NCBI GenBank assembly: GCA_938036655.1
Contig: CALHQS010000006.1
Span: 1-24,513, forward strand
Direction: 5' to 3'
DNA: 24,513 bases
Source of the DNA: an uncultured Candidatus Altimarinota bacterium
Lineage (GTDB): Bacteria; Patescibacteriota; Gracilibacteria; BD1-5; UBA2023
Part shown: positions 6,177 through 14,744 of the stretch, in pieces
Layout of the letters: each line of letters begins with the position of its first letter
Position numbering within the stretch: the stretch's first letter is position 1
Position numbers and translations under genes: made by a program
Notes under the pieces: model-generated
The model's database searches: none
Seen by the model: only the letters and a program-made list of their open reading frames with translations
What the model was told of the DNA's origin: nothing

Positions 6177-7526
6177 ATGTCCACATTTCAACTTGATTTC
6201 CAAGCAAACAACAAGCAAATCCTCGCTTTCCAACACCTCGAAGATTCTATAACCAACGAAATTGGTTATGGCGGAGGTGCTGGCGGGGGAAAGTCATACC
6301 TCTGAGTTGCGTGGCAATGGCTTCGTCGCATTCAATATCCATGAACTCGGGGATTTTTTTGACGAAAAGAATTAAAACGACTGAAACAAACCACGCTTGC
6401 CACATATTTTAAATTCTGCCAAGACCACAAAATCCCAGAAAAGCTTCGTGGCGTGTATAATGCACAAGACGGCGTCATAAAATTCGCAAATGGCTCAGAG
6501 ATTCTGTTATTGGACTTAGCATATTTACCATCCGACCCACTCTATGAGCGATTTGGCTCACTGGAACTGACAGACGGGTTTATTGATGAGTCTGGGGAAA
6601 TTTCAGAAAAGTGTATTGAAATTATCCTGACGCGTATTGGGCGCCAAGGAAACGAACAATACAGTCTCATTCCCAAGCTGCTTGAAAGTTTTAATCCAAA
6701 CAAGGGGCATATCTATTCTCGTTATTATAAACCATTTAAAGAAGAAAATCTTCCGTCATATCGAGCTTTTATCCCCGCACTTGCTACTGACAATCCCTTT
6801 ATTCCAGAAAGCTATATTGAAGCATTGAAACGCTCATCTGAAGTCACTAAGCAGCGACTGTTATATGGAAATTTTGAATACGACGACCGCCCGAACAAAC
6901 TCTTTGAGTTTGATACAATCCAAGACCTTTTTGTAAACCCTGCAGCAAACGGAGAAAAATATATTGTTGGCGATGTTGCCTGAGAATGAAAAGACCGAGG
7001 CGTCATTTCTGTGTGGAATGGATTCGAGATTATTGATGCAAAAATTTTTGAAAAATGTTCAGCTATTGAATATCAGGATGCGGTAAAAATTTTTTCTGAA
7101 AAATATAAAATTCCAATGTCTCGCACTCTTCTCGATCAAGATGGTATTGGCTGGGGTGTGGTCGGCAATCTCAGATGTAAATGATTTCAGAATAATTCTC
7201 GTCCCATTGATAATCGCCCAAAGTCCGAACAACAGCACCAAGGCTGAAAGCCATCATTTCAGAATCTGAAAACTCAATGTTATTTTTTACTGGCTGATAA
7301 TTTTGAAAAAATAAATATTTCAGTTTTAAAAAGATATCGTGAAGAAATAATTGCCGAACTGGATGTATACGAAGAAATTGATGTTGATAAGGATGGACCT
7401 CGCAAAATTACTCCAAAAGAGCAAATTAAAGAAATCATCGGTCGCTCACCTGACTTTGCTGATACTCTTGCAATGCGAATGTATTTTGAAATCGCACCGC
7501 AAAAAAGGGTTGCAAGAATTTTTTAG
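6177..7526 (+). CDS. terL: Terminase large subunit (packaging ATPase and nuclease)
   Basis: 449 aa, ATG 6177, TAG 7524-7526. TerL drives DNA into the prohead with its ATPase domain and cuts it with its nuclease domain. Walker A is GGGAGGGKSYLG (residues 32-43); its last Gly is TGA 6303-6305. Walker B is GFIDESGEIS with Asp137 and Glu138. An early Arg-containing stretch (GRKELKRL) begins with another TGA-Gly. The nuclease domain has Asp266 in VGDVAGEGKDRG, Asp320/Asp322 in LLDQDGIGWG and Asp426/Asp429 in SPDFADTLAMRMYF, the usual RNase H-like set. Seven TGA codons are read as Gly; standard-code reading breaks it into fragments. Length is typical. A terminator follows 64 bases after the stop, inside the next open frame. 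Confidence 0.95.
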
Positions 7527-7544
7527 AAATTTCTATTTTACCTT

Positions 7545-7900
7545 ATGGAAAAAAATATACTAAAGATGCACTTATTGATCATCATATTGCCACCGCTCAT
7601 CGCCGAGCGGTGGTTTTTTATAAACTTTGCCGACATAAAGTGGCAAATGGCAATCTTCCGTGAACTTATAATGATTATTTGACAGCAATTTCCGCTTTTT
7701 ATCACTCCACCATCGTTCAACTTGAACGAGAAAGAAATCGAAGACATGTAAGAAAAAAGGACGAGCAATGAAGATTTGTAAAAACAGAAGAAAGCGAAGT
7801 GCGATGGGAAAAAAGATATTTTTCACGATGTGAATTTGATAAATCTATTCGAGAAATCATCAAAAATGTTTCGGAAAAACTTAAAAAAAATAATCCATAA
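7545..7900 (+). CDS. Basic protein between terL and portal; frame broken at an A tract
   Basis: The coherent frame runs to TAA 7898-7900 and contains GNLPGTYNDYLTAISAFYHS, then DEQGRFVKTEESEVRW, then SEKLKKNNP, with TGA-Gly at the Pro-Gly-Thr and Gln-Gly-Arg sites. It has no ATG. The only good start, ATG 7545, is in the neighbouring frame, and the two meet in seven A at 7549-7555. One extra A, or a -1 shift at A-AAA-AAT (7550-7556), gives a 118-aa protein starting Met-Glu-Lys. A perfect terminator hairpin (7590-7619) lies within the reading. The protein is basic and helical; no family recognised. It could be an assembly error, a programmed frameshift or transcriptional slippage. The frame starting at 7545 without a shift would give a 68-residue hydrophobic peptide that I regard as a shadow. 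Confidence 0.6.
7590..7619 (+). terminator. Intrinsic terminator after terL, inside the next open frame
   Basis: CCACCGCTC (7590-7598) pairs perfectly with GAGCGGTGG (7605-7613) around ATCGCC, followed by six T. It is the strongest GC-rich hairpin in the window and has the same form as the other terminators. It lies about 45 bases into the following gene, so it would end most terL transcripts and attenuate that gene. Confidence 0.8.
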
Positions 7901-7921
7901 CCCCACATTTCATCGTATACT
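7892..7921 (+). promoter_or_regulatory. Repeated late-promoter element, copy A (before portal)
   Basis: AATCCATAACCC followed by CACATTT and TATACT at 7916-7921. It keeps the invariant ATCCATAACCC core and the 30-base length of the family, and its -10 box ends 20 bases before the portal ATG. Its CCATAA includes the last sense codon and stop of the preceding gene. Confidence 0.75.
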
Positions 7922-7941
7922 GAAATAAATAAAACTTCACG

Positions 7942-9141
7942 ATGTTTTCTTTTAAAAATTTTTTTACAAAATCTGATCCACAAAAAAATACCCCTACCCT
8001 GAATGCTTTTGCATTCGGGGGCTTTTCTGCGTTGTATGAAATCAATTTTGATGCTTATTTTCGGCTTTATGAGAACAATCCTTATATTGCCAGTGCTATT
8101 GACCGAATTCGCTCCGATGTTGGTGCCTTCGGATTTGAGATTTACAATTGAGAAAAAATTTCAGAAAAAGAAATGAAAATTTTTGAAAATCTCATCGCTC
8201 TGACCCTTGACTACACTCCACGACAATTTATCAAGCGACTTATTCGAGATTATGAAATTACAGGTAATGCATTTGTGTATCTCGCAAGAGAAAATAATAA
8301 AGTCATTGGCTTGCAGATTCTCGACCCACGATATGTGAAGCCGATTATCAATACAGGCGGACAAATATTGGGTTACTACCAGAATTTAAGCGGTATAAAA
8401 ATTTTCACAAAAGACGAGATTTTTCATCTCAAATCTGATAATGATTTGAACTTTGAAGCTCTCGGCCGATCTAAAATGCGTTCACTTTTTGTAGATTTAG
8501 AAACAGATAATGAGGCTCGTGAATCCAATCTTGCATTTTTCAAAAATAATCAAACTCCGTCAAGTCTTGTAGTGCTTGATCCTAACTTTACTCTCCCTGA
8601 TGGCGATGATGAACTCAAATTCCGAAAACAAATCAAGGATTTGCTCGAAAGCGGAAAGTATACAGGCGGAAAAAATCATCATCGTTCGGCAGTCATTGAG
8701 TGAATAAAAGAAGTGATAAAATTGCAAGATAAAATCACTGACGCAGAATTTTTGAGTCTCCGCAAATTCTCACTTGAACTCGTATGTTCAGTGTATGGTG
8801 TTAATAAAGATATTCTCGGTTTTACTGATACCTCTAATCGTAGTGTTTGAGAAAATCAGAGTATGAATTATTATACCTTAATTGAAGAAAAGGAAAATTT
8901 GCTTGATGAATTTATGACGAAAATCATAAAACAGATTTTTGGAGAAAATTTTTCATACAAATCTATCAAGGATACTATCAGGCTTCTCTCTGCTCGTTCA
9001 TCAGTTACTACTAATCTCTATAATAACGGCATTATTACACTCAATGAAGCTCGTAAAATCGTAGGTTATGATGAGCGAAGCGATGGAGATTTTACAAAAA
9101 TTCAAAATTCTTCATCCATAACCCAGCAATCTTCTGTATAA
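7942..9141 (+). CDS. Portal protein (HK97/SPP1-type)
   Basis: 399 aa, ATG 7942, TAA 9139-9141. Portal forms the twelve-fold ring at one capsid vertex through which DNA enters and leaves and to which the tail connectors attach. Family-like segments: FDAYFRLYENNPYIASAIDR near the N-terminus, then LIRDYEITGNAFVYLARENN, then LQILDPRYVKPIINTGGQIL and FTKDEIFHLKSDND, and near the end LITLNEARKIVGYDE-like text (seen as GIITLNEARKIVGYDERSD). TGA-Gly occurs three times (8149-8151, 8701-8703, 8848-8850). Length is in the normal range. It sits directly before the protease gene, as in HK97-like phages, and is preceded by late-promoter copy A. Copy B lies within its last codons. Confidence 0.92.
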
Positions 9142-9142
9142 T
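9113..9142 (+). promoter_or_regulatory. Repeated late-promoter element, copy B (before protease-scaffold)
   Basis: CATCCATAACCC, then AGCA, then TATAAT at 9137-9142, wholly inside the end of the portal gene. The start codon at 9150 is only 7 bases past the -10 box, so the transcript would begin at or next to the ATG. The 12 bases before the core (AAAATTCTT region) are the same as at copy E. Confidence 0.75.
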
Positions 9143-9149
9143 ACAACTT

Positions 9150-10151
9150 ATGAATGAAAAAATTTTTATAAATTCGATGTGTGATTCAGTTGGTGGAGAT
9201 TTCACGATTCCGAATTATGCTCATCGAACTGGGAAAGAAATCCCAAAATGAGACAACATCCTTGTTTTCAGAAGCATTGTATCGCAAAATTACAAAGTAG
9301 GAGAATCATCCCGTAATCGTTACAAATACGACCAAAACGGCTGGGATTTCTCGGATTATAATTATAACCCTATTATCGCTTGGCAACACGATTATTCCTA
9401 TGGTGCCATCTGACATGCTCTCGCATTTTGGTTGGACGCAGACAATAATCTTAATTCACTCTTTTATGTGGATTTGGACACTCTCGAACCTCGCCATGCA
9501 AAACAAGTTCGAGATGGCTATACGGCAGGTGTTTCTACTGGTGCTTCAACGATTGAATATATGATTGAAGACAATGACACCGGCAAGAGATACACCAGAG
9601 CCGAAGCTGAGGAAAAATTCGGCTGGGAAAATGTATTGGATGCCTTGTGGGGTTGCTCCAATACGCTCACTCTTGTAATTACTAAGGCAAAACTTCTGGA
9701 AAATTCACTCGTTACCATTGGCAGTAATGAAAAAGCTGTCGCTCTCCAAAATAGTATCAGCGATTATTTCGGTAGGATTGCCGAAGATTACAAAACTTTA
9801 CATTCTAACAAAAATTCTATGAAAAATAAGGACACAAAAACACCTGAAACAACAGCAGAATCACCAGTGGCAGAAACACCTGAAACTGATACAAATTCTG
9901 TTGAAGTGCTTCAAAATGAAGTAAAAAATCTTCAAAATCAAATTGAAGAACTCAAAAAGAATCATCAAGAAGAAATTAACAAAATTCGTGATGAAGAAAA
10001 AGCGAAATTTGATTCACTTCTTGTTGAGGAAACGAACAAAATCCGCACAGAAGAAAAGGAAAATCTTGCCAAAATTGTTGCTGAACAAAATAACACTACT
10101 GGCGAAGTAAATTCCGTTGAGGATTTTCGCAAAAAATATTTACAAAAATAA
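9150..10151 (+). CDS. Prohead maturation protease fused to scaffold domain
   Basis: 333 aa, ATG 9150, TAA 10149-10151. The N-terminal 210 residues resemble the HK97-type prohead protease: NPIIAWQHDYSYGAIGHA carries the likely catalytic His80, and GVSTGASTIEY carries Ser129 with Glu136 nearby. These enzymes trim scaffold and capsid N-termini after shell assembly. From about residue 224 the sequence changes to a Glu/Lys-rich, Pro/Thr linker and a long coiled coil (VEVLQNEVKNLQNQIEELKK) typical of a scaffold. An in-frame ATG at 9819 (Met224, after AAAATTCT) could start a separate scaffold protein. TGA-Gly occurs twice, once beside the active-site strand. The gene lies between portal and major capsid genes, as expected. 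Confidence 0.88.
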
Positions 10152-10174
10152 TTTTAACTTCTAAATAACTTTTT

Positions 10175-11353
10175 ATGAAACAAAATGCTTTTTACTCTGC
10201 ATTAGCACTCAATCATATTGCAAAAAATTCTGAAATGAAGAAAGATTTTGCTAATATTCTCGCAAAAAATGGTGAAACTATGACGGTTGATCAGCTTCTC
10301 AATATGTCTGTTGAAGACTTTATTAAAACCAATGCTAATGAAGTTATGACTACTGGACAGACAGGATTTGGAAAGGAATTTGTTGAGGAAGTAGTATTAT
10401 CTACAGAACTCATTGAAAGACTTAAAACTTCTGGCAACTTGCTTGCAAAAGCAATTATTCGCCAAATGACAGCACGAAAAATGTCATTTCCAGTTCGTGG
10501 TGGAACACTTCGTATGGTTTCTGTATCAGAAAATCCTGATCTTCCAGAAATCAAAAATGCAAAAGGACAAGTTAAAAAAGCAGTTACCGCTTCCATTGAA
10601 CTTGAAGCCAAAACATTTGCTATTACTCTCTATTTTTCTGATGAACTTCTTGAAGATTCTGTTATCAATATGGCAAACTATATTATGACAGAAATCACGG
10701 AAGCCTACGCCATCACACTTCATCAAATTATTATCAATGGTGATGTAGCAACTGGTGCGAACACAAATATTAATATTATTGATGAAAACACTACAGCACT
10801 TATTAATGGTGATAATACTGATATTCTTAAATTCGATGGTGCCCGTAAACTTGCCATCACAAAAAATGCTACTATTGATGCTGGTGCTAATCTCGGAATT
10901 GAAAATATTCGCTTGGCTCGTGCAAAAATGGGCGTAAAAGGACTTAATCCTGCGGATTTGGTATTGGTGCCTGATATGGACACATATTTTGCACTTATGA
11001 ACCTTACAGAAGTAGAAACTATTGAAAAATTTGGAGATGCTGCCACCATAAAAAATGGTGTTCTTGCGGCACTTGATGGCATTACTATTGAAATGAGGGA
11101 AGAAATGGTAAGAGCAAACGCTGAAGGCAAAATCTCAAAAACTTCCAGCAACAATGTTAAGGGACAAATCCTTCTTATTCATACGCCTTCGCTCAATATT
11201 GGTATTCGCCGCGGTCTTACTACAGAAACCTCTCGTTATGGTGAACTTATGACCACTGGTGTTACTGGTTCTGCTCGCTTTGCCGTGAAGTTCAATGATG
11301 TACAAAACAACGCACAACCAACTTCACCTGTTGCTCTTATTATTAATATTTAA
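10175..11353 (+). CDS. Major capsid protein, HK97 fold
   Basis: 392 aa, ATG 10175, TAA 11351-11353. Called from position after the protease-scaffold gene, length, and sequence style: a helical N-terminal arm (about residues 1-100, probably removed at maturation), then RKMSFPVRGGTLRMVSVSEN, then a shell domain with ITLYFSDELLEDSVINMANY and AYAITLHQIIINGD, then LVLVPDMDTYFALMNL and the C-terminal QILLIHTPSLNIGIRRGL. All are typical of HK97-fold capsid proteins. Despite many Gly residues the gene uses no TGA codon; Gly is GGT, GGA or GGC throughout, in contrast to neighbours. That fits avoidance of a slow or scarce tRNA in the most abundant phage protein. The leader is AT-rich with no Shine-Dalgarno site. 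Confidence 0.9.
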   Translation: MKQNAFYSALALNHIAKNSEMKKDFANILAKNGETMTVDQLLNMSVEDFIKTNANEVMTTGQTGFGKEFVEEVVLSTELIERLKTSGNLLAKAIIRQMTARKMSFPVRGGTLRMVSVSENPDLPEIKNAKGQVKKAVTASIELEAKTFAITLYFSDELLEDSVINMANYIMTEITEAYAITLHQIIINGDVATGANTNINIIDENTTALINGDNTDILKFDGARKLAITKNATIDAGANLGIENIRLARAKMGVKGLNPADLVLVPDMDTYFALMNLTEVETIEKFGDAATIKNGVLAALDGITIEMREEMVRANAEGKISKTSSNNVKGQILLIHTPSLNIGIRRGLTTETSRYGELMTTGVTGSARFAVKFNDVQNNAQPTSPVALIINI

Positions 11354-11364
11354 TTTTTTGAAAA

Positions 11365-11655
11365 ATGCTAAAAATTTATGCCATGCAAGCCACAAAAAAT
11401 GTGGCAGTAGCATTTAACGGGAATCTTCGTGAGAACTTCAAGGAAGGCGACAAGATTATTACTACTCGTGATGAGTATCGCAATCTTCTTCGTCTTGGTT
11501 TTGAACTTATCGAAGAAAAAGATATTTGATTTGATGATATTTTTATTTCTAAAGAAAAAGAAACTGAAAAATCATCAAAAAAAGAGAATTCAAAGGATCC
11601 TGAAACACAAGAAAAGGATCCTGAAAATCCTGAACCGCCAAAGGATGGCGAGTAA
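11365..11655 (+). CDS. Small head protein with acidic tail, after capsid gene
   Basis: 96 aa, ATG 11365, TAA 11653-11655. The first 55 residues form a compact part (FKEGDKIITTRDEYRNLLRL), and TGA-Gly occurs at EEKDIGFDD. The rest is low-complexity, rich in Glu, Lys, Pro and Asp, with a repeated Lys-Asp-Pro-Glu unit, and is probably disordered. The N-terminal part resembles short phage proteins of the head-tail region that carry a small beta domain, but I cannot name the family. It starts 11 bases after the capsid gene and ends at a terminator, so it shares the capsid transcript. A capsid decoration or connector-associated role is a guess from position. Confidence 0.75.
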
Positions 11656-11659
11656 TACA

Positions 11660-11690
11660 AAGTCCACCCAAGCGGTGGACTTATTTTTAT
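11660..11690 (+). terminator. Intrinsic terminator closing the capsid unit
   Basis: AAGTCCACC (11660-11668) pairs with GGTGGACTT (11674-11682) around CAAGC, followed by ATTTTTAT. It separates capsid genes from connector genes. Confidence 0.85.
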
Positions 11691-11709
11691 TTCAAAAAAA
11701 ATTTCAAAA

Positions 11710-12258
11710 ATGCTTGAAAAACTTAAAATATTGCTCGGAATTCCCTATTCTGATACTTCTCAAGATTCCAGGCTTTCGTTCATTTTGAAAAATTTGGAAG
11801 AAGAATTTCCGCTTTTTAAACAAGAAATTCGAAGAGAAAAATTTTTCAGAAAAAAATTTCAAAATTCTTGCATTCCTATTTCTTTTCCCTTTTTGCAAAA
11901 AATTTTAAAAATAAATGGCAAAGAAATTTCCGAAAAAGATTATGAAATTCTTGATAATGGCGAAGTGTTTATAAAAAATCTTTCCCTTATTCCAAATGAT
12001 AATGTTATTATTGTAGAATTTGAAAGTGGATTTGAAAAAATTCCGTCAAAATTTTTGTCAGATATTTTGCTTTTGGCACAAATAGAATTTTCCAAAGAAT
12101 CAGGAAAAAATATTGTCTCTGAACAACTCGGACCTCGTGCTGTGCGGTATGAAGATTCATCAAGTGGAAATAATGCTTGAAATCTTGCAAAAAATGAAAA
12201 TTCCGCAAGAAATCGGCTTAAATCCGCCTGTATTCCTGCACATTTGCGAGCTTTTTAA
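11710..12258 (+). CDS. Head-tail connector protein (gp6-like), probable
   Basis: 182 aa, ATG 11710, TAA 12256-12258, with one TGA-Gly at 12178-12180. The N-terminal half is helical (LEKLKILLGIPYSDTSQDSR). A beta part follows (KINGKEISEKDYEILDNGEV), then VIIVEFESGF, and then the segment SEQLGPRAVRYEDSSSGNNA. The Asp-Ser-Arg-Leu N-terminal motif and the C-terminal Gly-Pro-Arg-Ala-Val-Arg-Tyr resemble head completion proteins of the HK97 gp6/SPP1 gp15 type, which form the first ring below portal. The place right after the capsid genes fits. With the standard code it would lose its last 26 residues. Family assignment rests on position and overall form. Confidence 0.7.
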
Positions 12259-12382
12259 TAAAATCTTGCAAAAACCGCCCAAATTCGCACGATACAATCC
12301 CTGACGATATTTATATCATAAAAATATTTTCATTGCAATGTTTTTGGTGGAATTTTTGCAATTATTTTTTATTTTTTAAAAT

Positions 12383-12721
12383 ATGACAAGAATTTTTACA
12401 AATTATCGAGCCGATATTTTTCGCCGAGTAGAAAAACTCAAAGACGGCTCACTTCTTTCTACTGAAGAACAGATTTTTTCAGAAATTCCTATTGCCCTTT
12501 GGAAATCTTCAAAAAATTTTTGAGACACAGAACTTGCCACTGAAACTTCTAAAAATTCTTATGAAATCAATCTTGAAGCAAGATTTTCAGAAATTAAAAT
12601 CGGCGATAAGGTTCTGGTGAAAAATCTTTGAAATTTTGTTATTGAGCAGGTTATCTTACACCATAATCATCGTGGTGTACTTGACAATGTACAGGCTTTT
12701 ATTTCCGAAATTATTCCGTAA
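12383..12721 (+). CDS. Head closure / head-tail joining protein, probable
   Basis: 112 aa, ATG 12383, TAA 12719-12721. Two TGA codons give Gly. One lies in VLVKNLGNFVIEQVILHHNH, where a turn between beta strands is expected. The sequence begins with a basic helix (TNYRADIFRRVEKLKDGS) and ends with HRGVLDNVQAFISEIIP, a beta-rich pattern seen in head-tail adaptor proteins that close the capsid after packaging. The stop overlaps the ATG of the next gene by one base, so the two are translationally coupled. The 124 bases before it hold only AT-rich sequence and a weak ATTGCAA/TTGCAAT inverted repeat. Assignment is mainly from order and size. Confidence 0.65.
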
Positions 12722-13044
12722 TGAGCTATAAAAAATTTTTGCACACTGCGTTTGTCAAAACTGCTCGAAAATATGTGGCAGAAAAACGAAAAGAAGCATA
12801 TTTTTTCATCAAGAAAAATAGCCCCGTGAAGTCCAGTCGCTATACCAATGCAACCTACACCACACAAATCGTTGAAACCGACACAATGGTGTATTCAAGT
12901 ATTGTGAATGCTATGAATTATTCGCTGAAAGTTGAAGAAGGTTGGCGATCAAAACCTGTGAATTGGCATCTTGCCGATGGAAGTATTTATCGTGCAAAAT
13001 GAGCACGAGTATTTGAGCGGGCGAAAAAATTTTTATCAAAATAA
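12721..13044 (+). CDS. HK97 gp10-like neck/tail connector protein
   Basis: 107 aa, ATG 12721 (sharing a base with the previous stop), TAA 13042-13044. A basic helical N-terminus (AFVKTARKYVAEKRKEAYFF) leads into KKNSPVKSSRYTNATYTTQI, then VYSSIVNAMNYSLKVEEGWR and a C-terminal helix. The Ser-Pro-Val pattern followed by a strand and a Tyr-Ser/Glu-x-Gly block is typical of the HK97 gp10 family, which sits between head and tail. One TGA (12997-12999) gives Gly just before the final helix; read as stop it would drop 14 residues. Order among connector genes supports the call. Confidence 0.75.
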
Positions 13045-13054
13045 TTTTGAAATT

Positions 13055-13501
13055 ATGAATTTTATTGCAAATATTTGAGCATATTCCGATTTACTCGCTG
13101 GACACATTGCCACACTGGGGCTTGATTTTCCTGTATATGCTGGCAAGCCCATTATAGAACCGAAATGAAAATATGCATACTTCCGTCTTGAGTCGAATCG
13201 TCCGAGTATTTCAAATGATACTGACGGAACTCTCCATAAAAAGGCGGATTTTGACTTTATTTTTGTGGGTGGGAGTCGTGATATGAGCGACCGAGAAATA
13301 TATGAAATGTTGGATGATTTTTCTCGAAAATTTTTGACCGAAAAAAATGAATGAATTATTCTCGGAAAAAATTTCAAAATTTTCTCAATTCTCGATGGTG
13401 ATCAGTCTGGAGTTATGAGAAATGAAAAAGAAAATCCGCTTTTACTTGCGGTTTTTTCTCTGCGGTATCAGTATAGATATAGTAAAAATCCTCGTGAATA
13501 G
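13055..13501 (+). CDS. Tail terminator/completion protein, probable
   Basis: 148 aa, ATG 13055, TAG 13499-13501, three TGA-Gly codons (13076-13078, 13165-13167, 13351-13353). The sequence shows YSDLLAGHIATLGLDFPVYA at the N-terminus, AYFRLESNRPSISNDTDGTL, and a C-terminal strand-rich region ending LLAVFSLRYQYRYSKNP. Small alpha/beta proteins of this size placed last among connectors and just before the major tail protein are usually tail terminators that cap the tail tube and join it to the head. The ending in alternating hydrophobic and aromatic residues fits the sheet of that fold. Assigned mainly on order and size; another connector role is possible. Confidence 0.65.
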
Positions 13502-13517
13502 TTTTTTTAAAAAACTC

Positions 13518-13547
13518 CATCCATAACCCCACATTTCGTCGTATAAT
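13518..13547 (+). promoter_or_regulatory. Repeated late-promoter element, copy C (before major tail protein)
   Basis: CATCCATAACCC, then CACATTTCGTCG, then TATAAT at 13542-13547. It is closest to copy A. The 58 bases between the -10 box and the ATG are longer than at the other copies and contain GGAGAGG about 35 bases before the start, too far to be a normal ribosome binding site. Confidence 0.78.
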
Positions 13548-13605
13548 ATTTTTAGAAAAATTTTTGGAGAGGTTTTTCGAAAGTTTACTTACTTATTAAA
13601 ATTTT

Positions 13606-14199
13606 ATGGCAGTACTTAATTTCGATGCTAACACCCTTACTGGCGAAAATGGAGTTGGAAAACTCTATATCGCAACCGATTATAAGGGTGATACTTATCC
13701 TGATGGAAATGCAGAAAATGAAGGCAATTCCATTAAGGAACTTGAAAAACTTACTTTCTCTGATTTGGGATTTTTTGAAAAATTCGAAATCTCTATCAAA
13801 GAGGGAGATGAAAAGAAAATCCAGTCAGATTATTGCGGTCAAACCGATATTATGGTCAAAAATACCGCAACAACAGGATTTAAAGCGGATATTCACGAGA
13901 TTCTCGAAATGTCCAACCTTGCACAGATTCTCGGGACGAAAATCAAAAAAGAAGACAATGGTGAGGAAATTATTGGCATTAAGACCATTGCCCGCACAAA
14001 ACCTTATCATTGTTTTAAGTTTGTAACTTGTCCAAAGGGCGGCAAAGTAAATGTATTTTATTTTGTGAAGGCAAATCTGACTGGTGATATTTCTATTCCT
14101 TTCACAAACCTTGCTCGTGAAGATTTCACTGGTGTAACCTTGGAATTCGAGGTAGCACAAAGTGGCAACACATTTATCCAAAAAGGAAAAGCAGTTTAA
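13606..14199 (+). CDS. Major tail protein (tail tube)
   Basis: 197 aa, ATG 13606, TAA 14197-14199. Position between connector genes and the tail chaperone, its own promoter and terminator, and a beta-rich make-up support the major tail tube protein. Segments include GENGVGKLYIATDYKGDTYP and TFSDLGFFEKFEISIKEGD. A beta-rich second half follows, with TKPYHCFKFVTCPKGGKVNV and FTNLAREDFTGVTLEFEVA. Hexamers of this protein stack to form the tail. As with the capsid protein, Gly is frequent but never TGA, in contrast to the rest of the tail genes. There is no sign of an Ig-like extension. Confidence 0.82.
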   Translation: MAVLNFDANTLTGENGVGKLYIATDYKGDTYPDGNAENEGNSIKELEKLTFSDLGFFEKFEISIKEGDEKKIQSDYCGQTDIMVKNTATTGFKADIHEILEMSNLAQILGTKIKKEDNGEEIIGIKTIARTKPYHCFKFVTCPKGGKVNVFYFVKANLTGDISIPFTNLAREDFTGVTLEFEVAQSGNTFIQKGKAV

Positions 14200-14226
14200 A
14201 AAAATCCCCGTTTTGGGGATTTTTAT
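14198..14226 (+). terminator. Bidirectional intrinsic terminator
   Basis: AAAATCCCC (14201-14209) pairs with GGGGATTTT (14215-14223) around GTTTT. Rightward it is followed by T-rich bases and ends the tail tube gene; leftward it is followed by seven T (plus-strand A 14198-14204) and ends the toxin-antitoxin unit. Confidence 0.85.
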
Positions 14227-14738
14227 ATTGTAAAATTATTTGAGCGAAGTGAAAGTGCAGTAAAAATTTCAACATCTCTTGGAGCGAGTCGAAATGTAAA
14301 AACCTCATTTGGAGTTTTTACTTGCATGTATGAATTATTTTTTTGAATTGCACCTCCAGCAATAAGACCAGCCACAGCACCAAACATAAGTCCAGCACCA
14401 ATTGCAGCACCAACTCAAAAATCCTTTTGGTTGCTAATACTAAAAGTAACTTCATTGAGTGAAAATTTTTTCAATTCCTCCAGTCAAGAAAAATTTTGAT
14501 ATTGCAAACCAATATTCTGGCCATCAGAAGAAAACATAAGATTAAATACTCTATTTTTGAGTGAATTTCATTCTCGATCCACACCCTCTAATACCACTTT
14601 TCTTTCGAGTATAAATTTTTCTTCAAAATTGTGTTCCTTCATAATTTCCTTTCCTTCCTGCACTCTTTTTAACGATGAAATAAGACCAAAAATTGCAAGA
14701 ATAGACAGAATAACAACGACAATAATAAAGCTCTCCAT
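14223..14738 (-). CDS. Membrane-anchored protein with Gly-rich segment, in toxin-antitoxin unit
   Basis: 171 aa, start ATG 14738-14736, stop TAA 14225-14223. A membrane helix spans about residues 3-21 (SFIIVVVILSILAIFGLI). A charged middle part contains ERKVVLEGVDREGNSLKNRV with a TGA-Gly. Near residue 115 is a glycine-zipper-like hydrophobic stretch (GVGAAIGAGLMFGAVAGLIA), which could insert in a membrane or oligomerise. The ending is a small beta domain. Three TGA codons are Gly and all fall in sensible places. The gene starts 6 bases after the antitoxin stop and reads into the shared terminator, so it is third in the leftward operon. No family recognised; the plus-strand frames here are shadows. 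Confidence 0.75.
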
Positions 14739-14744
14739 AAAAAA

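Noticed and set aside
6177..7526. UGA read as Trp (code 4)
   Set aside because: Trp after the Walker A motif, in the Rha Lys-x-Glu site and in six-residue Gly runs would be implausible, and TGG is already used for Trp in the same genes.
7498..7530. Programmed frameshift fusing TerL to the next protein at the six-A tract
   Set aside because: The tract does not sit in the reading phase needed for a standard -1 slip, and TerL already ends normally after its last catalytic Asp residues; the A7 tract after ATG 7545 explains the frame better.
10723..11154. Leftward frame of 143 codons within the major capsid gene
   Set aside because: It lies wholly antisense to a clear capsid gene and has no promoter or leader; codon-bias shadow.
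12259..12382. Promoter or RNA in the gap before the head closure gene
   Set aside because: Only a weak ATTGCAA/TTGCAAT inverted repeat and a TTGCAA too far from any -10 box; no late-promoter core.
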